Source: Amborella trichopoda
Taxonomy: Eukaryota; Streptophyta; Magnoliopsida; Amborellales; Amborellaceae
NCBI RefSeq assembly: GCF_000471905.2
Contig: NW_006499644.1
Coordinates: 303,342-367,341, forward strand
DNA: 64,000 bases
Direction: 5' to 3'
A model generated the notes under the pieces. The model was not told the DNA's origin, made no database searches, and was given only the letters and a program-made list of their open reading frames with translations. This document shows positions 11,068 through 22,510 of the stretch, one piece after another (the stretch's first letter is position 1; every line of letters starts with the position of its first letter). The position numbers were made by a program, and so were the translations under genes.

Positions 11068-12399
11068 TAAGAAGCTTCGCAATGGCGATTGGTGGAAAAT
11101 AAGTGAATTGCTACCGGCTTAGAAATACTTTGGAGTGGCTGATGTCAAGGTAGAGGTAAGAACCTTTTGAGGTCCACCTCTCCTAGTACATTTCAATTTG
11201 CAGTCTTAGACATGTGTGAAACCCCTTGTTTTTGAATTGAAACCCAGCTATTTTAGTAGTTATGACACTGTTCATGACAACGATCAGTTGTCATAGAAAC
11301 TTTTTGATGTATGCTTGATCTTTGCTCCATCTTTTGTTTTTCTGGTAGTCCCTGTCAATTTATCTGGCATCATTTGATAGCAATACTTTTTGTTACATTC
11401 ATCAATTTTGCAAGCTTGATGGGGGGCTTTGAGGTTTGCTTTATTTACTTGAAAAGTCTTAATATATAATGGCAATATAGAATTGGTCCAAGTAGTCATC
11501 AAAATGCGCTATGACTGTGAGGCTTTCACTGTCACATCAATTGGGCTTGGCAGTGATGAGTTGAGTGCGTGAGCGTCCCACCATAGAATTGAGTTTATCC
11601 TTCTCTATCACTATCACCATTGGATCCATTGAATGGACGGTACCTCAAGGTCATCATAGTCACAATGATCAGAAGGATCATATTATATTTTTCCATCATA
11701 TAATTGCTAATATATGAAGAGGGTAAGCCCTCGTGGCGTAATCGGTTTGAATAAACTCCTCTTTCTCTCTGTTTGCTTGGGAATAAATGAAACAGAATAG
11801 TGAAAGAGCTGTAGGCCACACCCTGAATGTCGGTAGCATTCATATGTGCAAAATTTTGACAATGGGCGCATATCTGGTTCGGATTGTTCAGTTGGAACTT
11901 GCAGCTACGACTCATAATTAGGGATATTTGGAGGAACCAAAATCATTTTGAAACGGTTTTTTATCCACTCTAAAATTAATTTCATTGAGAAAAAAAAAAA
12001 AACTTTGGATTTCAAATGCCTAATGGCTGATATCTGTATTCAAACTTGCAGGGGATCTGATTTTGAGCCCTTTCTCATTTCCACGACATTTATTTATGGA
12101 ATTGATGCTACATTGTGATAAACATGATTTGAAAGTTTGGTTATCCAACAAACATTCCTTAGTAGGAGGGGCCATGAAATCATGAGACAGTAATTTTCTT
12201 GTCTGTCCATTTTTTCATAGTTTAGGAAGTATTTGGTCCACACACTGCCTAATTGTTAGTGTTGCCCGTGGCTCTCCCCAGTTTATTTGGAAAACCACGG
12301 TAATGCTCCCAAAGTTGGCCGAGTGTTAATTTGGTCTTCACTATCCCATCAATGGATTGGATTGTGGCATGATTATTGGAAGACATTTTTCATCATCAT
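11068..12399. other. 3' untranslated region and downstream flank of the fucosidase gene
   Basis: After the TGA the sequence is non-coding. The polyadenylation site was not fixed; AATAAA-like words occur near 11749 and 11782. From about 11930 the flank merges into the start of a long LTR-like block whose left edge I could not place. Confidence 0.45.
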
Positions 12400-13266
12400 G
12401 GGTTCCCGGTCAATAAAGCCTAACATACAGTGGAAATTTCGATATTTTTAGAATTCTCTAGAATTGGCTATGAACTTCATGAGGACTTTCAAAAGTCTCC
12501 TGTCAAGTTTTGTCGCAATCCGACATGTTTAAGGCAGTGCAGGTTAAAAAATAGTTCCGGCAGAATCACCCTTTAGTAAAACGGACCTCTATAACTACAA
12601 CTACATTTTCAGTGTTTCAATTTACTGTGGGACCACTGCTATTCGATCCGAAACAATTGAAAAGCCCAGGGGTCAAATTTCAGCTTAAACGGACACTTTG
12701 GGAAAACGTTATAGGTTAAAGAGCAAAACAGGAGGAGCCGCATACTATTCTCAAGCGGCCACCTTGCAACTCAACTCCATTAAAGGGACAGTCACGACCA
12801 ATGACTTACGATGCTTGTATCTCCCTCGTCCGAGATTGTATCGCGGTTAAACTTGTTGGAGTGTTTGTTTCGTCGAGGCGAGCGTTTTGATATGGCACGC
12901 CCCGTGACTACGTTCGAGCGCGAAGAAAAGCTAGAGAGAAGTTGTTGATCCGTAAAGAAAGTGCAGGAAAATAAGCAGCATCGTGCCTCACTCGAGTGGC
13001 CGAATCACAGGCCTCACCAACCCGATCGATGCAATACCAGTTCCATCGCATGCGTAAGGTCCATGGTCATCACTGGTCTGTACCTTGTGCATGATGAACG
13101 GCCATATCCCGCACACGAAAACTAAAGAAGTGGCTGCAAATTTCGTCACTGGAATTTCAGATTCCGACCAAAATCCCAAAGTTTCAAAACCTTCGTTCGG
13201 GCACGGAATCAAGCTGCATTTGTTGCCATGCAATCGTGACGGCATACTCAGTGTGATTCAGCGAAG

Positions 13267-13310
13267 AAATCACAAAAAAACATCAAGGAAATCACAAAAA
13301 AACATCAAGG
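13267..13310. repeat. 22-bp tandem duplication
   Basis: AAATCACAAAAAAACATCAAGG occurs twice head to tail in the U3 part of the LTR. Confidence 0.8.
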
Positions 13311-13666
13311 AACGAGCACACAATCGATCTAAAGTTTCAAGATTCATTCAAATTTTAAGTTACATGATCGTGCCCTAAAAACACGATCTATAACTCGAAG
13401 TTGGTATTAAATCGATCGCCATACCGAGCCCTACAAAAAAACAATATCTTTCGATCAATCAGACATCAGAACAACCCCGGATCATTTATGAAAGTTCATA
13501 CAAGTTCGAGGGCAATACAGAGACTGTTTTGGAATTCAACAATTATTAGGAAGGGACAAATCTATCATTTTACATCATATTTTTAAATTTCTTTTAATTC
13601 GATTAAATCTTAATTTATAGCAATTAAGTTTAATTTTGATCATCCACTCATGTTTAGACAAAACAT

Positions 13667-13714
13667 TATATATATCACGTACTCTCATTGTACAATGATC
13701 TTTTACTTAATAAA
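13667..13714 (+). promoter_or_regulatory. TATA box and polyadenylation signal of the LTR
   Basis: TTATATATATC and, about 40 bp on, AATAAA. Order and spacing match the TATATAAA/AATAAA pairs in the related LTRs at 35252/35298, 50109/50155 and 62133/62174. Confidence 0.6.
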
Positions 13715-14501
13715 TTTTTTTATCTTACCTATTGTTGGGTCTCTCTTAAGAGAGAAATGAAAGAGGAACTTTTGGAGTTGGTACCCGCAGGTTTATCTCC
13801 TCTTTGTTTCTCTTTCTCTCTCTTCTCTTTCTTTCTCTTTTTCTATCCTCTTTCTCTCTCCTCTTCCACAGCGGCGATGGGCTCCAGTGTTACTCTTTCT
13901 TCCTTTCTTATTCTCTCCTTCCCTTTCTTATTCTCTTCTTCCCTCTTTGTGGTCCCTCATGATCACTTTTTTCTTCAATTTCTTGGTGGTCTCTCAAGTT
14001 CACCTATCTTTTTTTTCTTATTCACTTCTTCCCTCTTTGTGGCCCTCATGATCACTTTTTCCTTCTATCTCCCGGTGGTCTCTCACGTTCACCCATCTTT
14101 TTATTCTTTTGGTTGTGCTACGTGTATGAAAACGTTCTCCCCATGCACCATCGGTTCACGCGCTTTTCTTGAACACCTTCTCCCTATGCACCATCGGTTC
14201 ACGCGCTTTTCTTTTTTTGGACGTCGTTTTATTTATTTATTTTATTTTTTAAGTTTTCATGCAAGTTTTTTTGTTATCATGCAAGTTTTTTTTTTTTTTT
14301 CCTCCGCAACCTCACCTCACCTCTTTTTGGTATACCCTCATATTTCCTTGTTCCTCTCACAATCTATGGTCCCGGGCAACCACCGTCTCCCTAATCTCTC
14401 TTCTTATGGCGTCTCGTGCGACCTCGAACCTATCGCCGTGCGCCCCTTTCTCTCCACTCTATCGCCGTGCACCCCTTTCCCTCCACGTTATCGCCGTCCC
14501 C

Positions 14502-14659
14502 CCTTTCCTAACCCTATTGCGGTGCCCTCCACCTTATCGCGGTGCACGCCTTTCCTAACCCTATTGCGATGCGCCCCTTTCCTTTCCTAACCCTATTGCG
14601 GTGCCCTCCACCTTATCGCGGTGCACGCCTTTCCTAACCCTATTGCGATGCGCCCCTTT
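14502..14659. repeat. 79-bp tandem duplication in TC-rich U5
   Basis: Two almost identical units, 14502-14580 and 14581-14659, both starting CCTTTCCTAACCC. They lie in a wider field of CTATCGCCGTGCNCCCCTTT-like short repeats (about 14430-14680). Confidence 0.9.
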
Positions 14660-16568
14660 CCTAAACCCATCGCCGTGTTTCTCTCTTGACCTCACGCAGC
14701 ACCCCCATTCTTTTTCCTTCACCTCTTTCTGCAGCTACACAACAAACTACAGCCGTGACCTTCCTCAACCACGACACCACACTGCTGCCACGGCTCTCTC
14801 CTCAATTATCCCCCTCTCCACCAAAAATCAGGCAGCAGCAACCAGATACTTAACGACTCCTCTCCCTGTTCTTCACCCATCTCCATCTCTCTGCAGCCCT
14901 GCTAATAACCCATCTTCTTCGCCACATCTCACCACCCTGACCAGCAGTTGATCGCCTCTCTCTTTCTCGGCTTCCATCTCCGCTCACCTGCAATCAACCT
15001 CAGCCACCTTGTTGCAGCAGCCAGCCAGCCCATCTTCGCCTCCTCTCCCACCTTTGCTGCCCTCTCCTTCTTCTTCTTTGTAGCCCCATTCAGCCACCTA
15101 ATCTCTCCCGAATTCCGCTACCTTGTTGCTGCTCTAAAACCAGCTGTTCCCTCCACTTCACCCGCCTGCAATCAGGCTACAAACGACCTCCCTTTCAGCC
15201 CCTGTGTCCTACCTTTCTCAGCCCCTGTGCGCCATCTTTCTCAGTCCCATCTACACCACTCTCTTCTCTCGTCACCTGCACGGCAGCCATTTCCGCCACC
15301 TCAAAGTGACCTCCGCCATCTCCGCCACTATTTCCGCCCCTCTCTCTTCTCTGCCCCCGTCACCTCCTCCACTCTGTTGCGTCCACCTTCATCTCCGCTC
15401 TGCTGCAACTGACGTCCAACCGGCTGCAACCAGCAGCAGTTCTCACCTCACCCCCTCTTTGCTCCCTGCTGTCTCCACCTCTGTCCTCAACCACCTCCGC
15501 CTCTTGCAACCAGGCACCTTCGCCACCCCTCACGATCATCTCCTCCGAGCTCTTCGCAAATTCGAGCAACCTTCCGCCTCTTCTCTCTCTCTAGAACGTC
15601 ACAAAACAAGGCACCTACCTCCTTTCTTTCCAATTTCGTTCCGTTTGTTTTTCGTCAAAGTTTCGTTCCCCCCCCTTTCGCGCTATTTCGTCAAACCCTA
15701 ACCCTCTCTCTTAACCAACACAGCGTCCTTTTTAACACCTCACGCCTTCTCAAACCCAATGCTCTTGTCTCTCCCGATTTTAACTAGCCCATTTGTTATT
15801 TTATTAAAATATTCTTTCTCTCTCTTTTAACTAACACATTTACTAGTTTTATTTGATTAAAAAATTCTCTCCCTCACTCTCTTAGCTAACCCCTTGGTTT
15901 AGCTTTTAAGACATTCTCTCTCATTCTCTTAACCAACCCAGTTTTCTTTATTTTATTCCATTTAACCTCACCCATCCTATTTACCTCACCTTAGTTTAGT
16001 TTAATATATTTTCCTTTATTTTATTTATTTTATTTTATGTTCCCTCGTCTTATTTTTATTTGTTTTTATTTTCTTTCTTTTATTTTACCCCATTTTATTT
16101 TATTTATTTCACTTCACTTCATTCCATTTTCACCTTAACCCCATCTTCTAATCTTATTTTATTTCAATTCATCTTATTTCGTTTTACTTTCCATTTCACT
16201 CCATTTTATTTTATTTTATCTTCGATAAGTCAGGTCCCCGAACCCATTTGTTGGGACGTCTTACATGTGTGTGTTTATAGGAAAAGAGAAACAGGTCAAG
16301 AGAAACAATTCCAAACAGGCCGTAGGCCATGGAGCTTTCCAACGTGATCTAAGAGAGCGCCCACGCGAGCCAGCTCGAGTGTGTTACGGACCCATGTGAG
16401 GTAAATCCCGCTTCACGACCCAAATTCCTCTCTCACTAGTTGGATACCTGCCCTTATTCTTGAATAAAGTTCCCGAAAGAGCAACCTCAGGTCCCGAGTC
16501 TTCCGAACCCGAGACACGTGTTACACGATCACCTAAATCCAGGGAGACGAGATCGAGACACCTAACCA

Positions 16569-17135
16569 ATGATGACATCTGCATCATTTTTCTTTGGGTA
16601 GTTCAGTACAAGAAATCAAACTTAAGAGGCACTATTGCTATAGTCAATTGTTAACCACTCGAGCCTAATTCTGACGACATCCACAGCCTTCCAATCGATA
16701 GATTGGATGGTGACAAGCATTATATGTAGCACTCTGTGATCCCTTTTTATCACTCTAGCCAAACTAGCATGATGCACGCCCTTTGAACGTGTCTAAAAGC
16801 ACAAATCATTAGATGAAAAAATATTGTTTTCCTCAACCTAAAAATTTGTAAATCATAGACGTATTATAGATTGAGCAAAATGAGTTTTCTAAATACTCGG
16901 ACCATCCAGTTTCCTAGATAAAAATGCTATGGTCCGGGTCTTCCTCAACCTCTTCATCAAAAACCCAAAAAATGACTCCCAAAAATCCAAGATCCTTAAT
17001 TAGTCCAATCTCATATGTTCCATTGCATTCTTTTGTGATAGAATAGGAAAGTGACTTAGATAGTCCAGGGAATGTCAGTTTCCCTGAAGTAAATAAATAA
17101 GATTTGTATAATCTTTCTCTGTTTGAGTCTAGATT
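16569..17135. other. non-coding stretch between LTR and pararetrovirus remains
   Basis: No frame or motif recognised. It may include the decayed 5' part of the pararetrovirus fragment that becomes recognisable after 17135. Confidence 0.35.
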
Positions 17136-17640
17136 TTCCAGGTCGATTCATTAGTCTGAAGTCAATTTCCATGTCAAATGTAAATGAATTTGTCATATAT
17201 TTTTACCTTTCTTTGAAAAATTAGATATTGAAAGATGGAAAAATAAGAAATATCAATATGTCTATATCGGAGTCTCATCAATTTTAAAAGAAAAAACCAA
17301 ACTTCAAAATGCAAAACCCCTTACAGAACACTAGTAAATTACTTCACCATCACCCTGAAACCTATAAACAAAGCCCTTTAGACCAATCAAAGAAATACTT
17401 TACCCCCCATTCTGCCAATTATCAATATCGATCCCCATGTGAGAGAAATTACAGATTCACCAAACAGAGAAGCTCTCCAATTTGTTCAGAGTCGCATAAT
17501 AACCATAGGAAAAAAGACACTAGCCAGTCATTAGTCATTGGAGGAGATTGGCCTCCCAAAATGCCTTATCCTACTGCTACTGTAGAGCAACTAGAAAATC
17601 CTGAAGGTCTTAAATCAAGGTAGATGCGACCTATCTTTTG
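17136..17640 (+). pseudogene. pararetrovirus fragment 1: possible movement-protein relic and unplaced ORF
   Basis: A short frame at about 17233-17290 reads KYQYVYIGV, which resembles a conserved strand of the 30K-type movement proteins of plant pararetroviruses. It is interrupted and its flanks are in other frames. The 104-residue frame at 17309-17623 (rich in H, N, P, S) is not recognised and is included only because it lies between this relic and the coat-protein-like frame. Confidence in the movement-protein reading is low. Confidence 0.3.
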
Positions 17641-17917
17641 GTTCTTAACATTAGAATCACCTATAAATATTTGAAAACAGAAAAAGCTAGAAAAAGAAAA
17701 AGGAAGATGGAGCTGCAAAAGTTTTTAAATTCAAGCCTCTGAGTTTTACTAGCTTTCCTTCTTTTCTTCTTCAAAATTCTGAATATATGGAAGAATCATT
17801 TTTAGTGTTCTAAGTGAAAATGATGAGAATTACTATTGTTGAGCAAGATGATTTCAGAAATATAGGAGAAGATATTCCAATTTTAAATATTGATGAATTA
17901 ACTCATTCACATTCTAA

Positions 17918-18751
17918 ACCAAAATAAGAGATCATTACTTGGGTATACAGAAGAATGTGTATGTCAGCAACATAAGAAGATGGTTAAACATATATTCCAG
18001 CATATATGCTACAAGATTCCTACTGAGAAGAGTTGATTACAAGGGCAATGTCATTTATATGGTAGGATTCTTTGGATTAGGGTCCAAATTAATTTCAGAA
18101 TTTGTTTATGAATCTACAATGAAATATGCTACATATATTGTTTTATTAGGAAAGAGAAAGCTCCAAAGCATTAATGATTTTGAAGAATACCTAAAACGCT
18201 ACAACAATGAGTGCTACAAGTTAGGATTACACAATAATGCAACTTGTAAAGCTCATTATCTTGCATCGTTGCCAAGTAATATCCCTGAACTTGTGCTTGA
18301 AACAATTTCAATGAAAAACATATCTGAGCAAAATCTGATAATGCCTGATGTAGTGGGATTTTCCAGCGGAAAAATTAAATAATTGTGTTATAAAGATGAT
18401 ACAAGGACATACTTAATAGCAGGATCTAAAATATGCAACACAATTGAAGGACTAGAAGAATACAATATCCCCAAATTTAGAAAAATTCATAAAGGAAGAA
18501 ACTTTAAACCCTACAAGTTATACAAAAGAAACAAGGGAATAAAACTGAGATTTAAAGGACCATGCCGCACCTGCCAGTAAGAAAGACATTTGGTTGCACA
18601 ATGTCCACAAAAGGCTCAAAGGAAAACCAAAGCAATAATCACAAAATCTGAGATCCAAGAAAACTGGTTCTTGATAGATATAATTGAACAACTGGAAGAA
18701 GTATTTAATGAAAAAACCGTCTTCATAATAGAAGAAATTGTCCAGCTGTAG
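17918..18751 (+). pseudogene. pararetrovirus fragment 1: coat-protein-like frame with zinc knuckle
   Basis: One reading frame stays open for some 275 codons apart from two in-frame nonsense codons, TAA at 18380 and TAA at 18578. The second falls inside a C-x2-C-x4-H-x4-C zinc knuckle that starts CRTC and resumes ERHLVAQC. Upstream is a basic stretch (GRNFKPYKLYKRNKG), the usual arrangement at the end of caulimovirid coat proteins and retroelement Gag. The N-terminal part (W..Y...., FFGLGSK..SEF) looks like a capsid-assembly region. The protein would package the genome in an active virus; this copy is dead. A decayed gypsy Gag is an alternative, but the polymerase in the sister fragment at 25.8-29 kb favours a caulimovirid. 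Confidence 0.6.
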
Positions 18752-18769
18752 GTTGAGCCCATGGTTTTT

Positions 18770-19635
18770 GAAAGCTGATTTACTTTTTAAAAGTGGGTTT
18801 ACTTTTTATTAGTGGTTTTACTATTGACCTTTTTTAATGTGTGGAAGAGTGAGTGGTAAGTGTATGTAATTATGGCTTTGTATGTGTTGCTTTTATTTTT
18901 ACTTTTAAGTAAGAGTGACATGTGAATATACCTCATGTACCAAGGTACTATATAAGTGACATGTGGATGTATTTAATATACCAAGGTATTGTATGGGTTT
19001 GTTTTTCGTCTATACTTTTAGCCCATAGTTTTGTAAACCACTATGTGGTAAGTCCGGTTATGCTTCACTATAAATATGTAACACCTTTGTATGAAATAAA
19101 TCAAAAGTGAAGTTGAGTTTGTATTTTGTAAATTAATTGGGTAACTAAGCCTGGTAGAGTTATTACGCTCTAATAGTCATTTAGTGGACTCTAACCCCAT
19201 TCCTGGATGAAACTCGGGATATCGAAGCTCTCTGTTACTGTGAGCGTAATATTGATTAGTGACATCGTAAAGTGTTGTTAATTATTCCGGTAGCTGATTT
19301 GATCAAGAGGGCCAGCAAGTCGCAGCCCTTAAAATGATATCTTGACATACTGTTAGCGATTGAGCACAATACTCATACCCTTTCGTCAAACAAAGCACCC
19401 ATTTGCTTTTTACCTCCTTGTTGTCTGTTTTTCAGGTAATTACTATTTATAAAAAAAAAAAATAGTTTGTTTCTCTCTCAGTGTCTCTTTGAGTTCTTAT
19501 TTTCTTGAATATAAAAAATTCCAAAAAATAGAGGAAGTTTTGTGTTTCTAGACTCTATAAATACTTATATGTTTTTCATCAATTATTGTGTTCACTCCGT
19601 TTCTCCTCCTCTAATTTACTTATATTATTGTGTAC
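18770..19635 (+). promoter_or_regulatory. pararetrovirus promoter/leader, copy 1
   Basis: This block is repeated at about 29155-30054 with the same order of landmarks: GTGTGGAAGAGTGA, several GACATGTGGATGTA-CCAAGGTACT units, CACTATAAATATGTAAC (TATA at 19069-19076), AATAAA at 19095-19100, GGGATATCGAAGCTCTC, and TTTCTCTCTCAGT. In the second copy it directly follows the polymerase region, as the intergenic promoter does in caulimovirid genomes. Here it follows the coat-protein frame instead, which implies a deletion of pol. Only about 25 bp separate TATA and AATAAA. Confidence 0.6.
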
Positions 19636-20320
19636 TCTTATCCCTTCAATTATTTACCCTTTCTCCATTAAAGCTTGTGGCCCCGTTTTCACTTCTTTAA
19701 AATCTCACATTTCTCTTTCTCCTTCTCATATTCACAAATTCAAAGATATATTTTTCTTTATAGTTTTCTTTAAAACCCTCTTTATACCCTCTCTCTTTCA
19801 CTAAAACTTCACTCACTAATGCTTCTCTCTCTCTCTCTCTCTAGGCTAAGCCCACTCTTTGAGTCTCTCACAAAATTCCCTCTCTACTCTCTTCATCTCT
19901 CTCTACTTTTTTGGTATCAGTGCAGGGGAAGAGGGGAAGAGAGTAGAGAGAGGAAATTTTGTGCTATTTTGTGAGAGGCTCAGAGAGTGAGCTTAGCTTA
20001 GAGACAGAGAAGTCTTAATGAGTGAACTCTTAGTGAAACAGAGAGGGTATAAAGAGGGTTCTAAAGGGAACTACAAAGACAAATATGCCCTTGAATTTGT
20101 GAATACGAGAAGGAAAAAGAGAAATGTGAGCTTTTAAAAAAGTGAAAAGGGGACCACAAGCTTTAATGAGCAAGAAAGATAAAAGTACAAAGAGAAGGAA
20201 GTATAAAGACAAGTGTAATAAGACTTAACATTTGATGGAAATAAATGTTATTTTTTACGAGAGAGGGAGAGAAGCAAAGAGAAGGTACAAAATGGAGAGA
20301 GGGTAAATAATTGAAGGGAT
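19636..20320. repeat. inverted repeat: leader mirrored at the primer site
   Basis: The left arm, about 19636-19905 (starting CTTATCCCTTCAATTATTTACC), is matched in reverse complement by 19925-20320 (ending GGTAAATAATTGAAGGGAT). Corresponding landmarks include AAGCTTGTGG, TCACATTTCTCTTT, ATTCACAAATTCAA, ACCCTCTTTATACCCTCTC and GAGCCTCTCACAAAAT. The right arm holds about 130 bp more, so one arm has gained or lost sequence. The hinge contains TGGTATCAGTGC. Open frames on opposite strands here (19586-19804 and 20212-20030) are mirror copies of each other and not genes. Confidence 0.85.
19912..19923 (+). other. tRNA-Met-type primer-binding site of the pararetrovirus
   Basis: TGGTATCAGTGC matches the initiator-tRNA-Met primer site TGGTATCAGAGC at 11 of 12 positions. 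It sits in sense orientation about 840 bp downstream of the TATA box, a plausible leader length for caulimovirids, at the hinge of the inverted repeat. Confidence 0.55.
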
Positions 20321-20900
20321 TGGTTGAACCTAATTTTTCTACGCGTGGACGACGGGAAAAATCCTCTCTTAAACAACCGTTGAGGGTTCACGCGGGTTGC
20401 ATGCGTGCTCTCCTATGTGCAGATAGTAACCACTAAAGAGAGATATTTTATGACAAGGGACATTTCAGTGCTTACCTCATTGTTTTGGGGTTCGGGACAA
20501 AGCCCTCCGGCAGTCTGCCAGTGCAGTATGGACATGGACTCTCCTCGAGCTCTTTCAACTCGCTGCTTTGTTCTCTCTCGATGGAAACTACAATATGGAC
20601 TTGGTTGTACTCCTATATAGTGGCTTGCTCAAACGAGGGCTGGCTAATGAAAGGAGGGGATAAGTGAGAGAGGTGATGAAGATTCCCTTTTCTGTGCGAA
20701 TGCTGTACGTTCGGGTGATTAGAGTAATCAAAGCATTAGAATCCTCTTGATTTTTTGAATCAAGAAGACGCCTTCTGAGTGACAAAGGGCGAGAGCGTAC
20801 ACGTCTCTAGCAACTCAACTCGACTGTATGGAGAGGAAGTTAGAGCGATAATCTGAGGGTTGGAATCCTTGGTATTTTCCAGTTGTATTATGCTTCTATT
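20321..20900 (-). mobile_element. inverted 3' part of a Tat-like LTR (family 1)
   Basis: Read on the minus strand, this matches the last 580 bp or so of the LTR that ends at 32213: CAGTCGAGTTGAGTTGC, CAAGAGGATTCTAATGC, AGGGAATCTTCATCACC, CCTCCTTTCATTAGCCAGCC, then the terminal AGGTTCAACCA at 20321. The minus-strand flank beyond the LTR end is pararetrovirus leader and not a primer site, so this is a 3' LTR end or a truncated copy. Confidence 0.75.
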
Positions 20901-21304
20901 ATGAAATAATATTTTAAGTTTTGTTTTATAAGTTATTTTTATCATAAAGGTAGAGCCCATGGATCTTAAATGCTAATATAAAATAAGATTTTTTTCTTTC
21001 TTGATTTTTTTGTTAGATTATATCATTTTTGTTTCTATCTCAATTTCATCCTTTATGATTTTAATTATATGTCGTTATATTTTTAGTTTTTTATGAATAT
21101 TTTAACATTACATTAGTTCTTTATCTTGCTATTTTCTACGTGTATTATTGCTTCTTTTGAACTTTGTACTATGAAACAAAAATTAAAGGGCACAATAGAG
21201 ATAAAAATAAAGTTGATTTATCATTTAACATAAGAATCAAAACGAAAATTAATCATTTTCTTTAGTATTCAAGATCAATGGGCCTTACCTTATAAGATAA
21301 AATA

Positions 21305-21351
<47 letters not shown>

Positions 21352-21685
21352 AATAATAATAATAATTTAATAATTTTATTTATTATTATTATTTTAATAA
21401 AATAAAATAATAAAAATAATTTAGTCTTTTTATTATTAAGTAAAATAAAGTAATGATAATAATATTAATAATAGAAACAAAATAAAATGATAATTTTGTC
21501 TCCATCTCAATTTTTGCATTTGCGTAGTTTAACTATAATTTTTAGATTTTAAAATTTACTATTTTAACATTACATTAGTTTTTTATAAAAAAAAAAAATC
21601 TAATCTATAGAAAAAAATGTACCTCTCTCTCTAAGAGGGAAACATAAAATTCTCATATCTCTCAATTTTATTCAAAGTCATAGGG
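20901..21685. other. AT-rich non-coding stretch
   Basis: No gene or element ends recognised apart from the microsatellite listed separately. Confidence 0.5.
21304..21370. repeat. (ATG)n followed by (AAT)n microsatellite
   Basis: About fifteen ATG triplets run straight into AAT triplets. Confidence 0.95.
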
Positions 21686-22500
21686 ATCAAGAAAAATAAA
21701 GAAGGGATAATTTTTGACTCAGTATTTTGGGGAATTAATCTCAAGAAACTAGCGTGAGCATGAGTGTTCCATTGAAGAGCTTGGCCGAAACTGGCTTTCC
21801 CGGGGTAGATTGAATGAAATCTATCGATCTTGCGCCATAGGATGGTGGTGACTCGATGTGGGGTATAATAAACCCGGTTGAGGTAATATCCGACATTCTT
21901 CTTTCGTTTCTTGCATATTTAATTATATAGTTTTTATATTCTCAAGCACAAGATTTGTGGTAATTTTCTTTGATTAAAGAAAATTGGCCTAAATGGCATC
22001 AAATTTTTTAAGATCTTGGATTTATAAGGTTTTATTTTCTTTGAAGCAAGAGTTATTGTAATAAGGCTATTTGTATGTGACTTTTGCCGAAAGAAAAAAA
22101 AAAAAAGAGAAAAAAAAAAATTTTCTCGGCAAGATCACATTGATCGATCTTTCAGTTGAAGCTTTGTATTTTCTTTTGTAATTTGGTATGAAAGCTCTAA
22201 AACTCTTTCATGTGCTTTGTTTTGCTTTGATCAATAAAACTTTGTGTTATTTTCTTTTGAATACATGATATACAACTATTTTATTCTTAGCGCAAGCTCA
22301 ATATTTACAAAGAAATTACAGTTTGTATTTATTATTAATTTTTTGTGATTTCACTGTAAATACTATAATTTCTCGGTTGAATTTTACTGTAAGTTAATAT
22401 GAGCAGTAATACTAATTAGAAAAATTGTTGTAATTTTTCTACAGAAATATGAGTAATGTCATATTTTTGTTTTTTTTAAAATATAATCTTTTATTTTCAA
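21686..22500 (+). mobile_element. third-family LTR, 3' portion and leader
   Basis: 21690-22150 is a direct repeat of 24080-24490. Shared words include GGCCGAAA, GATTGAA, GCCATTGGATG/GCCATAGGATG, GTGGTGACT, TGTGGGGTGTAAAAAGCC/TGTGGGGTATAATAAACC and GGTTGAGGTAAT. It lacks the LTR start and promoter and lies 260-350 bp before the next LTR start at 22511. These are either a tandem pair with a collapsed internal region or two independent insertions. Confidence 0.45.
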
Positions 22501-22510
22501 AAGGATTTTC

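Larger units (their letters stand above)
12400..16568 (+). mobile_element. long Tat-like LTR (family 2), probably solo
   Basis: From about 12400 the sequence runs parallel to 34020-37249: both contain GTTTTGTCGCAATC/GTTTCGTCGCAATC, then a TATA box (TTATATATATC at 13667), an AATAAA at 13709, a very long TC-rich U5, and a closing GAGATCGAGACACCTAACCA. The copy at 37249 is followed by a primer site. This one is followed by unrelated ATGATGACATC, so it is a 3' or solo LTR. Long open frames across 13688-15701 are low-complexity TC translations without domains and I do not call them genes. The left end is approximate and no TSD was matched. Confidence 0.6.

Noticed and set aside
11727..11760. tRNA or SINE A-box-like TGGCGTAATCGG
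   Set aside because: No B box at the proper distance (GGTTCGGATTG lies about 140 bp away) and no cloverleaf could be drawn.
13688..15701. Long overlapping open frames (up to 300 codons), rich in S, F, L, P
   Set aside because: Translation of TC-rich LTR repeats. The same peptides appear from an inverted LTR fragment at 41.6-42.7 kb, no domain is present, and several frames are open at once.
19586..20212. Two similar small proteins on opposite strands
   Set aside because: They are mirror translations of the inverted leader repeat.
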